NCBI GenBank assembly: GCA_010027395.1
Contig: RGVD01000046.1
Coordinates: 1-13,351, forward strand
Origin: Bacteroidota bacterium
GTDB lineage: Bacteria; Bacteroidota; Bacteroidia; UKL13-3
Direction of reading: 5' to 3'
DNA length: 13,351 nt
Position 1 is the stretch's first letter. Every line of letters starts with the position of its first letter. Under the pieces are notes generated by a model. The model was not told the origin of the DNA. It was given only the letters and a program-made list of their open reading frames with translations, and did not search any database. Shown in pieces: positions 1-7,132 of the stretch. Made by a program: the position numbers and the translations under genes.

Positions 1-1050
1 CCAATAGGTAGCATAACTTTCTTGAAGCCAAGTATCACGGCCATCGCGAGCGGTTATATAATCACCAAACCATTGGTGTGTCATCTCGTGACAATTAACC
101 CCAATATAATTTCTATCTAAAAATGCACGTGCATCAACATTGAAGAAATCACCAAAAATGGTAGCAGTAGTGTTTTCCATGGCTCCAAATATGAAGTCTT
201 GCACCATTACTTGGCTATATGATTCCCAAGGGTATTTGATGCCAGTTTCACGTTCTAGAAAATCTATCATTTGTGGGGTGTAGCGATAAGTTGGCTCCAT
301 TCTATCTGCAAATTCAGGGTAGTACCAATACTGCAGCGGCACGCCACTTTTGCTCTTGACTGTTTGAACAGCATATTTTCCAATGGCAATCATCAACAAA
401 TAACCTGCATGAGGTTTGGTCATTTTATAATTCCATGTGATGTTGTTGCCGTTGGCATTTTTCTTAACCAATAAGCCATTTGACAGAACTTGGTATTCTT
501 TGTTGAAAGTTATTGAAGTTTCGGTTATAAACTTATCGTTCATATCATCATACATGGGTATCCATTGACGGTTGTCAATACCTTGTCCCTGTGTCCAAAT
601 TTGTTTTCTAACTGCAAACGGATTGCTTTCTTTTGGTGCTTCTTCATTCCATCCAATGAAGTAGATTCCTTTGCGAGGACTGGCCTCATATTCAAAACTA
701 ATTGTTCCTGTTTCATCCCATTTCAAACTTTTGCTTGGAAAAATCCAAATACCAGTTGAAACAGTTTTGAATTTTAAATCCTGACCGTTTAGTGTTGATT
801 TGGATATTTTAATTCCCGGTCCATCAAAAAATACAGAATCTACTTTTTGTTGAAGAACCGTGAAACTATGAGCCACCTTACCTATCACTTTTCCTTCTGA
901 TTCTTTAAAAGACACATCAAGCTTCATATAGGTAATATCTAAAGGATGTTCTCTATATGTAGTGTTATCCTTCAAATAGGAATTGACAATAGGTTGGGCA
1001 AATGCAGCAATTGACAAGGAAGTCAACAAAAGGGAAAATATTTTTTTCAT
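1..1050 (-). CDS. Secreted M1 family zinc metallopeptidase (aminopeptidase N-like), C-terminus cut by window edge
   Basis: The first 350 residues are present and the frame is open to the window edge. Residues 1-18 form a signal peptide (two lysines, a leucine-rich core, then A-F-A) with likely cleavage before Gln19, so the enzyme should leave the cytoplasm. The M1 exopeptidase signature GAMEN is at residues 289-293. The zinc site HEMTH is at 321-325, with the third ligand Glu344 after exactly 18 residues (HExxH-x18-E). WFGD directly after HEMTH is also typical of M1. Known members remove N-terminal residues from peptides. The catalytic tyrosine and the C-terminal helical domain would lie outside the window, so full length and any type IX secretion tail cannot be judged. 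The start is the only ATG giving a signal peptide. It begins 108 bases after the cyanophycinase stop on the same strand, too far to call an operon. Confidence 0.93.
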   Translation of the reverse strand, partial: MKKIFSLLLTSLSIAAFAQPIVNSYLKDNTTYREHPLDITYMKLDVSFKESEGKVIGKVAHSFTVLQQKVDSVFFDGPGIKISKSTLNGQDLKFKTVSTGIWIFPSKSLKWDETGTISFEYEASPRKGIYFIGWNEEAPKESNPFAVRKQIWTQGQGIDNRQWIPMYDDMNDKFITETSITFNKEYQVLSNGLLVKKNANGNNITWNYKMTKPHAGYLLMIAIGKYAVQTVKSKSGVPLQYWYYPEFADRMEPTYRYTPQMIDFLERETGIKYPWESYSQVMVQDFIFGAMENTTATIFGDFFNVDARAFLDRNYIGVNCHEMTHQWFGDYITARDGRDTWLQESYATYW

Positions 1051-1158
1051 AAGGCAAATTTGTAAACTTTTGCTAATATACTTTAGTTTATGATAAAGAT
1101 TTATTCACATGGCAAATGCAATTGGTATTTTGCATAGTTGCTAATAGAATTATTCCTA

Positions 1159-2031
1159 TTAATTTACCACGGCAATCAGCTCAGAAAGAAATTTTCTTTC
1201 TTTCAATAAATAGCCATTTCCTCTTACTAGAATATTTACCCTGATGTTTTCAACAGAAATAGGAGCACCGAAATCCACATCGGTAATGTTGCTATGATTG
1301 ATGTCTTTTCCATCTACAATAATTACAGCGCCACTTCCCACTACTTCTAATTCATTTCCATTGGTTACAATTACTCCAGTATCTTCTCCTAATCCAATTC
1401 CTAGGCATTGCGGATTACTAGCAACAGCTTGGGCTAAACGACTAAATCTACCACGTTTATCAAAATGAGAATCGATGATAACATTGGCAACAAAAGCCAA
1501 TCCCGTTGTAATCTTTACTTCACCTTTTAAATGGGCCAATTCGCTCTTGCCCTGATAAATCATAGTATTGCTCATAGCCATAGCACCTGCGCTTGTTCCT
1601 GCAATTACAAAATTTGATTCGTTCAAATATCTATCATGAAGAATTTGGTATATATCCGTTCCACCAAATATGCTAGTTAATCGCAATTGGTCTCCACCAC
1701 TAAACATGACACAATCACAATTTTTTATTCTCTCAATAAACTCCGTATTGCTTGCATCTGCCCTGTTACGTATGTCAATCACGCCCACGTTGGTGCAGCC
1801 TATTTTGCCAAAAGAATCTAAATAATTTTCACCCACTTCTATAGGAATAGAAGATGCCGTAGTAATTACTTCAATGCGTTTGTCTGTTCCGCCTGTTTCA
1901 ACTACGATTCTTTTTAATATGCCCAATTCAAAAAAGTTTAAACGATTGCGCTGAATAAATCCTTGCTCTAAGTCTGTGCCCTTATCTTCAGCCCCTCCAA
2001 CTGAAATTAGCTTGCCTTTTGGTTTTTCCAA
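1159..2031 (-). CDS. cphB: Cyanophycinase (peptidase family S51)
   Basis: A 290-residue cytoplasmic serine exopeptidase that cleaves cyanophycin to beta-Asp-Arg dipeptides. No signal peptide is visible, in contrast to secreted cyanophycinases of other bacteria. The nucleophile motif GTSAGA is at residues 145-150 with Ser147. His189 lies in DSHFDKRGR and Glu216 in GLGED. The spacings Ser to His of 42 and Ser to Glu of 69 match the Ser132/His174/Glu201 triad I recall for Synechocystis CphB. GGDQ at 112-115 and the N-terminal GGAED at 12-16 are also family hallmarks. Length is close to the usual 270-300. The gene is divergent from cyanophycin synthetase, which fixes the substrate far better than S51 homology alone. 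Dipeptide-splitting isoaspartyl dipeptidase is not in the window. A good promoter precedes it (2064-2093). Confidence 0.93.
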   Translation of the reverse strand: MEKPKGKLISVGGAEDKGTDLEQGFIQRNRLNFFELGILKRIVVETGGTDKRIEVITTASSIPIEVGENYLDSFGKIGCTNVGVIDIRNRADASNTEFIERIKNCDCVMFSGGDQLRLTSIFGGTDIYQILHDRYLNESNFVIAGTSAGAMAMSNTMIYQGKSELAHLKGEVKITTGLAFVANVIIDSHFDKRGRFSRLAQAVASNPQCLGIGLGEDTGVIVTNGNELEVVGSGAVIIVDGKDINHSNITDVDFGAPISVENIRVNILVRGNGYLLKERKFLSELIAVVN

Positions 2032-2050
2032 TGTATTTTATTTATTATTG
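2019..2050 (+). promoter_or_regulatory. Tentative promoter of cyanophycin synthetase gene
   Basis: TTG (2019-2021) is followed after 21 bases by TATTATTG (2043-2050), one mismatch from TAnnTTTG. It begins inside the 5' end of the divergent cyanophycinase gene and would give a leader of about 80 bases before the ATG at 2137. The spacing is long and AT-rich DNA gives chance matches, so this is weak. Confidence 0.25.
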
Positions 2051-2063
2051 TTTCTGAAGTGTG

Positions 2064-2093
2064 CGAATATATACTTACCTCTAAAACCACCAA
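2064..2093 (-). promoter_or_regulatory. Probable promoter of cyanophycinase gene
   Basis: On the minus strand TTG (2091-2093) is followed after 19 bases by TATATTCG (2064-2071). This matches the Bacteroidota consensus TTG-N19-TAnnTTTG with one mismatch. It lies 33 bases upstream of the start at 2031. Pattern match only; no start site is known. Confidence 0.5.
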
Positions 2094-2136
2094 ACTAAAT
2101 TCAATTAACTATCAACATTAAAATAGAACTTAAACT

Positions 2137-4770
2137 ATGAAAGTATTAGACATTAAAATTATGCGAGGGCCAAACTATTGGTCAATTCGCAGGCATAAGC
2201 TGATTCAGATGCGTCTTGACCTCGAAGAATTGGAGCAAAAGCCAACTAATATGATTGATGGATTTGGTGAAAGACTCGAAAAAATGTTTCCTACTATGTA
2301 TGGACATCGCTGTTCTGAAGGTGTTGACGGTGGCTTCTTTACGCGAGTAAAAGATGGCACATGGATGGGACATGTGATAGAACATATTGCTTTAGAAATT
2401 CAATGTTTAGCTGGCATGAATTGTGGTTTTGGGCGAACTAGAGGAACAGGAAAAGATGGCATTTACAATGTGGTGTTTAGCTACATGGAAGAAAAAGCAG
2501 GAGTATATGCTGCAAAGGCTGCCGTTGAAATAGCCTTATCATTAATTAATAATACTGAATATGACTTAGCGAACGATATTCAAACACTCAGAGAAATTCG
2601 TGAAGACGAGCGTCTTGGACCGAGTACGGGTTGTATTGTGGATGAGGCTGTAGCCCGCGGAATTCCATATATTCGTTTAAACAGAAATTCACTTGTTCAG
2701 TTAGGATATGGTGTAAATCAAAAACGTATTAGGGCTACCATAGCAAGCACTACAGGTAGTATTGCTGTTGATATTGCATGCGATAAAGAAGAAACCAAAA
2801 ATTTATTGGGTGCAGCAGAAATTCCTGTGCCAAAAGGAAGAATTGTTTACACCGAAGAAGGTTTAGAAGCAGCTATTGAAAGCATCAAATATCCCATAGT
2901 TACCAAGCCTATAGATGGAAATCACGGAAAGGGAGCAACTACTAATATTAACAATTGGGATGATGCATTAAAAGGATTAGAAGCCGCTAAAAAATATTCA
3001 CGTGGTGTAATCGTTGAAAAATTCATAACTGGTTTAGACCATCGTGTTTTGGTAATTAACTACAAATTTGTAGCTGCTGCCATACGAAAACCCGCTTCAG
3101 TAATGGGCGATGGTAAACACAGCATTCAAGAGTTGATTGATATTACAAACCAAGACCCAAGAAGGGGTTATGGACATGAGAAAACCTTGACTAGTATAAA
3201 GGTAGATGATTTTACCATGGACATTTTGGACAAAAAAGGATTGACCTTAAGTTCAGTTTTACCAAAGGGAGAGGAGCTTTGGTTGAAGCCAACTGCTAAC
3301 TTAAGCACAGGCGGAACAGCTACTGACGTAACAGATATGGTTCATCCAGATAATATCTTTATGTGTGAGAGAATAGCTCGCATCATTGGATTGGATATTT
3401 GTGGAATTGATATTATGGCTAACAGCCTTTCAGAGCCATTGGCAGAATCAGGTGGTGGTGTTATAGAAGTGAATGCAGCACCAGGTTTCAGGATGCACAT
3501 TGATCCAGCTGAAGGGCTTCCAAGGAATATTGCAGAACCTGTTATTGATATGCTATACCCGCTTGGAAGCACTGCACGTATTCCAATTATTGCCGTTACC
3601 GGAACCAATGGTAAAACAACCACTACTCGTTTAATGGCACATATGGTAAAAACCATGGGGCACAAAGTGGGCTATACAACTACTGATGGTGTATATATCC
3701 AAAATCAATTGATGATGAGAGGTGATTGCACTGGACCCGTAAGCGCAGAGTTTGTGCTAAAAGACCCAACAGTTGATTTTGCTGTTTTGGAGTGTGCTAG
3801 GGGAGGAATTTTGCGTTCGGGCTTAGGTTTTCATAATTGCGATATAGCCATTGTTACCAATGTAGCTGAGGACCATCTGGGCTTAGGAGATATTGACACA
3901 ATTGAGCAGTTAGCAAGGGTTAAAGCAGTGGTACCTGAAAGCGTTCTTCCTGGAGGATATGCTATATTAAATGCCGATAATAAACACACAGTCGGTATGA
4001 CAAAAGATTTGCGTTGCAAACACGCTTTCTTTAGTATGGATGAAAACAATCCTATCATTAAAGAACATACCGCTAAAGGCGGATTAGCTGCTATTTTTGA
4101 AAATGATTATGTAACTATCTGCAAAGGCACATGGAAAATAAGGGTAGAGAAAGCGGTTAATATTCCATTGACCTATGGCGGTAGAGCAACTTATAACATT
4201 GCCAATATTCTTCCTACTATTCTTGCCGGATTTATCCGTAACTATAAGATTGAAGATATGAGATTGGCTTTAGCCACATTCATTCCTGGTCCCGCACAAA
4301 CTCCTGGTCGCATGAACATTTTTAGATTTAAAAACTTTGATGTGATGGTTGACTACGCTCATAATACTGCGGGTTTTGAAGCCATAGCCGATATGTTAAG
4401 CAAAATAAATGCCACCCAAAAAGTGGGCGTAATTGCTGGTGTGGGTGATAGAAGAGATCAAGATACCATTAACTTGGGTAAAGTAGCCGCCAAAATGTTT
4501 GATGAGATCATCATTCGTCAAGATAAGAATTTAAGAGGTAGAACAGAAGAAGAGATTATTGATTTAATGACTTCAGGTATAAGAGAGATTGATGCAAACA
4601 AAAAAGTTACAACCATCAAAAAAGAAAAAGAAGCTATTCAATATGCTATAAAAAATGCTGTTAAAGGCAGTTTTATTACCATATGCAGTGATGTGGTTCC
4701 AGATGCATTAGATCAAATTATGAAGTTAAAAGAAGAAGAAGATTTGGGTAATCTTGAATTAGGAAAATAG
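2137..4770 (+). CDS. cphA: Cyanophycin synthetase (CphA1 type)
   Basis: An 877-residue ATP-dependent polymerase that adds aspartate to the backbone and arginine to its side chain, making the cytoplasmic nitrogen store cyanophycin. Three regions are visible. The N-terminal CphA domain (about 1-160) carries HVIEHIALE at 79-87. An ATP-grasp domain (about 165-475) has KPIDGNHGKGATT at 257-269, VEKFITGLDHRVLV at 293-306 and EVNAAPGFRMHIDP at 444-457. A Mur-ligase-like domain (about 482-877) has the P-loop GTNGKTTTTR at 489-498 and ARGGILRSGLGF at 554-565. Length and domain order fit CphA1 (usually about 870-900) and exclude the shorter primary-polymer-recycling CphA2, which lacks a functional ATP-grasp site. 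Start ATG at 2137 opens with MKVLDIKIMRGPNYWS, typical of the family. It is divergent from cyanophycinase and ends before a strong terminator. Confidence 0.96.
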   Translation: MKVLDIKIMRGPNYWSIRRHKLIQMRLDLEELEQKPTNMIDGFGERLEKMFPTMYGHRCSEGVDGGFFTRVKDGTWMGHVIEHIALEIQCLAGMNCGFGRTRGTGKDGIYNVVFSYMEEKAGVYAAKAAVEIALSLINNTEYDLANDIQTLREIREDERLGPSTGCIVDEAVARGIPYIRLNRNSLVQLGYGVNQKRIRATIASTTGSIAVDIACDKEETKNLLGAAEIPVPKGRIVYTEEGLEAAIESIKYPIVTKPIDGNHGKGATTNINNWDDALKGLEAAKKYSRGVIVEKFITGLDHRVLVINYKFVAAAIRKPASVMGDGKHSIQELIDITNQDPRRGYGHEKTLTSIKVDDFTMDILDKKGLTLSSVLPKGEELWLKPTANLSTGGTATDVTDMVHPDNIFMCERIARIIGLDICGIDIMANSLSEPLAESGGGVIEVNAAPGFRMHIDPAEGLPRNIAEPVIDMLYPLGSTARIPIIAVTGTNGKTTTTRLMAHMVKTMGHKVGYTTTDGVYIQNQLMMRGDCTGPVSAEFVLKDPTVDFAVLECARGGILRSGLGFHNCDIAIVTNVAEDHLGLGDIDTIEQLARVKAVVPESVLPGGYAILNADNKHTVGMTKDLRCKHAFFSMDENNPIIKEHTAKGGLAAIFENDYVTICKGTWKIRVEKAVNIPLTYGGRATYNIANILPTILAGFIRNYKIEDMRLALATFIPGPAQTPGRMNIFRFKNFDVMVDYAHNTAGFEAIADMLSKINATQKVGVIAGVGDRRDQDTINLGKVAAKMFDEIIIRQDKNLRGRTEEEIIDLMTSGIREIDANKKVTTIKKEKEAIQYAIKNAVKGSFITICSDVVPDALDQIMKLKEEEDLGNLELGK

Positions 4771-4795
4771 CCAGTTTTCATGCTGTTTATTGCAT

Positions 4796-4824
4796 AAAAA
4801 AGGAGGTTTAAAACCTCCTTTTTT
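4796..4824. terminator. Bidirectional intrinsic terminator between cphA and the DUF2795-like gene
   Basis: A perfect inverted repeat: six A, GGAGG, TTT, a central A, then AAA, CCTCC, six T. The core stem GGAGG/CCTCC has a 7-base loop. It has an A tract on one side and a T tract on the other, so it can end transcription from both converging genes. It begins 25 bases after the cphA stop and abuts the stop of the minus-strand gene. Confidence 0.88.
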
Positions 4825-4825
4825 A

Positions 4826-5047
4826 TTACAATTCGTCTTCGTTGTAAAAATAATCTTCGTTGGTTGGATAATCAGGCCAAATTTCTTCAATGCCTTCAAA
4901 CGGGTCACCATCGTCCTCTATTTCTTGTAAATTTTCAATTACCTCAAGTGGTGCACCACTGCGGATGGCATAATCTATCAATTCATCTTTGGTAGCAGGC
5001 CATGGAGCATCGTCCAAATACGAAGCTAATTCGAGTGTCCAGTACAT
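4826..5047 (-). CDS. Small acidic DUF2795-like protein
   Basis: A 73-residue, strongly acidic protein of unknown function that begins MYWTLELASYLDDAPWPATK and ends NEDEL. The segment YLDDAPWPATKDELIDYAIRSGAP resembles the small DUF2795 domain, a short helical fold in many bacteria with no assigned role. It has no signal peptide or membrane segment, so it should be cytoplasmic. An upstream in-frame ATG at 5125 would add 26 residues rich in F, K and N. I reject that start because the added part is unlike the rest and because a promoter-like TATATTCG (5071-5078) lies inside it. The gene follows menE by 82 bases on the same strand, but own promotion seems likely. Low-GC composition matches its neighbours. 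Confidence 0.85.
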   Translation of the reverse strand: MYWTLELASYLDDAPWPATKDELIDYAIRSGAPLEVIENLQEIEDDGDPFEGIEEIWPDYPTNEDYFYNEDEL

Positions 5048-5070
5048 ATTAGTTTGGTTTAAATTTAGCG

Positions 5071-5078
5071 CGAATATA
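5071..5078 (-). promoter_or_regulatory. Candidate -7 promoter element of the DUF2795-like gene
   Basis: TATATTCG on the minus strand is one mismatch from TAnnTTTG and identical to the element before cyanophycinase. It sits 23 bases upstream of the ATG at 5047. The nearest TTG (5094-5096) is only 15 bases away, shorter than usual, so the -33 part is uncertain. Confidence 0.4.
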
Positions 5079-5129
5079 AAAATTTGCATCTCCCAAAAAA
5101 GAGTTTTTTTGGAATGTCTGAACAAAGTT

Positions 5130-6218
5130 TCAAAGCATCTGATTATGAAGCGCTTGATTTGATTTTATTCTGTCCAATTTTAGGTTTTGGGAATAAAATA
5201 TTTTTTCTACAAAAATGATTCGCTTAGGAATTTCATATTTGTGAATCTGGCCTTGTAAATCAGATTTTATTTTATCAAAGTTTAATGCAATTTTTTCTTG
5301 CTCTGTTTCATCATTACACTCTACTGCTAGCACCGCAGCTAGCGTAAGTAAATTATCTTCAACAGCACCTACAAAAAATGAGTGCACAAAAGGCCAAAGC
5401 TTTTGTATGGCTTCCTCCACCCGCTCAGGATGTATCTTATAAGCCCCACTATTTATGACAAAATCGCTTCGACCTAAAATCTCAAAACTTCCATCTTGAT
5501 GAATCGTGGCTATATCATTCGTTTTAATCCACTCGTTATTACAAACAGGTGCTTTTATCATTAAACATGAATTGTCTAACAAAGCCAACTCAACCAAGGG
5601 CATGGGCCTAAATACTTTCTCTTTGCCTACCCTGCGCAATGCAATATGGGATAGGGTTTCAGTCATGCCATAGCTATGCCAAATATGGTTTTTAAAAGCT
5701 GCCAATTCGCTTTCTAGTTTGTAAGAAAGAGCAGCACCTCCTAAAATCACGTGATTGATTTTTTGAAAGGCAGCTTTTGTCACTTCGTTTTTTAGTGTGC
5801 TTTCAACTTGTAAAGGCACAAAAGAAGCAAAACTGATTTTGCTTGAATCAACTTGCAATAAAGGATTGGATGAGGCTTCGCAGAGTGTGATATCTGCATT
5901 CAACATTAAGGCACGTGCAAGCATAATAGCTGCAGCAACGGTATGCATTTGCAAGCAAATCAGAACATGCTCTGAATCTTGCTTCAATTTTAAAAATTGT
6001 ATGGTCGCAGAGGCACTTGCTTCTACCTCCTTTCGGCTTGACATAATCTCTTTGGCAATGCCTGTTGAACCCGAAGTAGAAAAAACAAAACTTGCACTGT
6101 TGTTATTCCAATTGTTAATGAAGACCAGTGCGCGTTTCAACTGCAATTCGCATTCTTCAGCAATGGGGTGAACTGTACTAGTATCAAAAATGAGATCTTT
6201 AAAATAGAGTTTTGCCAC
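5130..6218 (-). CDS. menE: O-succinylbenzoate--CoA ligase-like AMP-binding enzyme (MenE)
   Basis: A 362-residue ANL-superfamily adenylate-forming enzyme. The phosphate loop FSTSGSTGIAKEI is at 46-58. The A5 motif HSYGMTET is at 181-188, Asp235 is in KTNDIA, and GRSDFVINSGAYKIHPERVE at 249-268 is the hinge and A8 region. Lys347 in LKLDR takes the place of the A10 lysine. The short length, with most of the usual N-terminal subdomain missing, fits the compact MenE of Bacteroidota rather than a 500-residue acyl-CoA synthetase. MenE converts o-succinylbenzoate to its CoA thioester in menaquinone synthesis. No other men gene is in the window, so the substrate rests on length and overall resemblance. 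Another small acyl-CoA ligase remains possible. The gene is divergent from GGGP synthase across 100 bases. Confidence 0.8.
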   Translation of the reverse strand: MAKLYFKDLIFDTSTVHPIAEECELQLKRALVFINNWNNNSASFVFSTSGSTGIAKEIMSSRKEVEASASATIQFLKLKQDSEHVLICLQMHTVAAAIMLARALMLNADITLCEASSNPLLQVDSSKISFASFVPLQVESTLKNEVTKAAFQKINHVILGGAALSYKLESELAAFKNHIWHSYGMTETLSHIALRRVGKEKVFRPMPLVELALLDNSCLMIKAPVCNNEWIKTNDIATIHQDGSFEILGRSDFVINSGAYKIHPERVEEAIQKLWPFVHSFFVGAVEDNLLTLAAVLAVECNDETEQEKIALNFDKIKSDLQGQIHKYEIPKRIIFVEKIFYSQNLKLDRIKSNQALHNQML

Positions 6219-6222
6219 CTTG

Positions 6223-6251
6223 CAATATTAGATTGCCGGTGTTAAAATCAA
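6223..6251 (-). promoter_or_regulatory. Candidate menE promoter
   Basis: On the minus strand TTG (6249-6251), 18 bases, then TAATATTG (6223-6230), one mismatch from TAnnTTTG. It lies so close to the ATG at 6218 that the transcript would be nearly leaderless, which lowers confidence. Confidence 0.35.
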
Positions 6252-6268
6252 AATGTTTTTTGCCTTAG

Positions 6269-6302
6269 TTTGTTACCTTATTGTTTGTAAACAATAATTT
6301 AG
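6269..6302 (+). promoter_or_regulatory. Tentative GGGP synthase promoter
   Basis: TTTG (6269-6272), 22 bases, then TAATTTAG (6295-6302), one mismatch from TAnnTTTG. It would start transcription about 10 bases before the TTG start codon. The inverted repeat at 6278-6297 fills its spacer. Confidence 0.3.
6278..6297. promoter_or_regulatory. Inverted repeat, candidate operator between menE and GGGP synthase
   Basis: TTATTGTTT (6278-6286), two bases GT, then AAACAATAA (6289-6297). The 9-base arms are perfectly complementary. The 2-base spacer and 20-base size suit a dimeric regulator better than a terminator, since there is no GC stem or T tract. It lies between the two divergent genes. The regulator is unknown. 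Confidence 0.4.
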
Positions 6303-6318
6303 GTTTATTTGTTGAATC

Positions 6319-7086
6319 TTGAACAATCAATTAATAAATATACTTAAGCAAAAATCACAAGAAGGTACAAAGCAATTGGCAGTGCTAATCGACCCCGACA
6401 GCATAGCCAACATTCAAAGCCTTGAGGTAACTGTAGCATTATGCAATAACGCTAGCGTTGACCTTATTCTAGTTGGTGGCAGTTTGATAACTAATGATTT
6501 TTGGGATACTTGTATTGATATAATTAAAGCCAATACAAAAATACCAGTATTGCTTTTTCCTGGAAATGTGATGCAAACCCACGACAAAGCAGATGCTATT
6601 TTGTTTTTAAGTATGATTTCAGGGCGTAATCCAGATTTGCTTATTGGAAAGCATGTACTTGCAGCACCAGGTTTAAAAAAATCTTGTATTGAGGTTATTC
6701 CTACAGGTTATATGATAGTGGATGGAGGCAATATTACCAGTGTGATGTATATGAGTAATACAACACCTATTCCCTCAGATAAAAACAATATTGCAATTTG
6801 CACAGCAATGGCAGGCGAAATGCTTGGCCTGCAATCGATTTATATGGACGCAGGTAGTGGGGCAAAAAAACCCATTTCGGCTGAAATGCTAGCTGAGGTA
6901 AAAGCCAATATCAAATCTCCATTATTTGTTGGCGGGGGCATAAGAACAGTGGAGCAAGCTATAGTTACTTGCAAAGCTGGCGCAGATGTAGTGGTAGTGG
7001 GTAATGCCATCGAAAAAGACCCTAGTTTGATAGCTAAATTGGCCAATGCAATTCATAGTTGCAATGCGAGTAAAACCTCAGCTTAA
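6319..7086 (+). CDS. Geranylgeranylglyceryl phosphate synthase family protein (GGGP synthase, bacterial)
   Basis: A 255-residue TIM-barrel prenyltransferase that joins a polyprenyl diphosphate to sn-glycerol-1-phosphate through an ether bond, the first committed step of archaeal-type lipids. Visible motifs are LIDPD at 23-27, VGGS at 52-55, FPGN at 80-83, YMDAGSGA at 175-182, VGGGIR at 204-209 (phosphate site) and GNAIE at 228-232. Length matches the family (about 230-260). The start is unusual: an in-frame TGA at 6313-6315 blocks anything upstream. The first in-frame ATG is at residue 85, inside the barrel, so TTG at 6319 is the only reasonable start. Prenyl chain length (geranylgeranyl or heptaprenyl) cannot be read safely here. 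Bacteroidota homologues have been reported to make GGGP. It is divergent from menE, another isoprenoid-related enzyme, and convergent with radA. Confidence 0.9.
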   Translation: MNNQLINILKQKSQEGTKQLAVLIDPDSIANIQSLEVTVALCNNASVDLILVGGSLITNDFWDTCIDIIKANTKIPVLLFPGNVMQTHDKADAILFLSMISGRNPDLLIGKHVLAAPGLKKSCIEVIPTGYMIVDGGNITSVMYMSNTTPIPSDKNNIAICTAMAGEMLGLQSIYMDAGSGAKKPISAEMLAEVKANIKSPLFVGGGIRTVEQAIVTCKAGADVVVVGNAIEKDPSLIAKLANAIHSCNASKTSA

Positions 7087-7095
7087 ACTTATTTC

Positions 7096-7121
7096 AAACA
7101 GCTAACTATTTAACTGTTTTT
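7096..7121. terminator. Weak terminator between GGGP synthase and radA
   Basis: Arms 7096-7105 and 7110-7119 pair with one mismatch around the 4-base loop CTAT, and the plus strand continues into TTTTT (7117-7121). The stem is AT-rich. It sits midway between two converging stop codons. On the minus strand the mismatch becomes a G-U pair, so it may also serve radA. Confidence 0.5.
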
Positions 7122-7132
7122 CTAATGAAGTT

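Noticed and set aside
1141..1160. Hairpin-like TAATAG/CTATTA after the cyanophycinase stop
   Set aside because: Short AT-only stem with a bulge and no T tract on the minus strand; not a convincing terminator.
3342..3665. 107-codon open frame antisense to cyanophycin synthetase
   Set aside because: Lies wholly inside the conserved ATP-grasp and Mur region on the other strand, has no recognisable protein features, and is a reading-frame shadow.
5048..5125. 26-residue N-terminal extension of the DUF2795-like gene from the ATG at 5125
   Set aside because: The extra residues are unlike the rest of the small protein, and a -7 promoter element lies inside the stretch, so the ATG at 5047 is preferred.
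5797..6171. 124-codon open frame antisense to menE
   Set aside because: Mirror of a well-supported coding region, with an odd cysteine- and serine-rich composition and no promoter.
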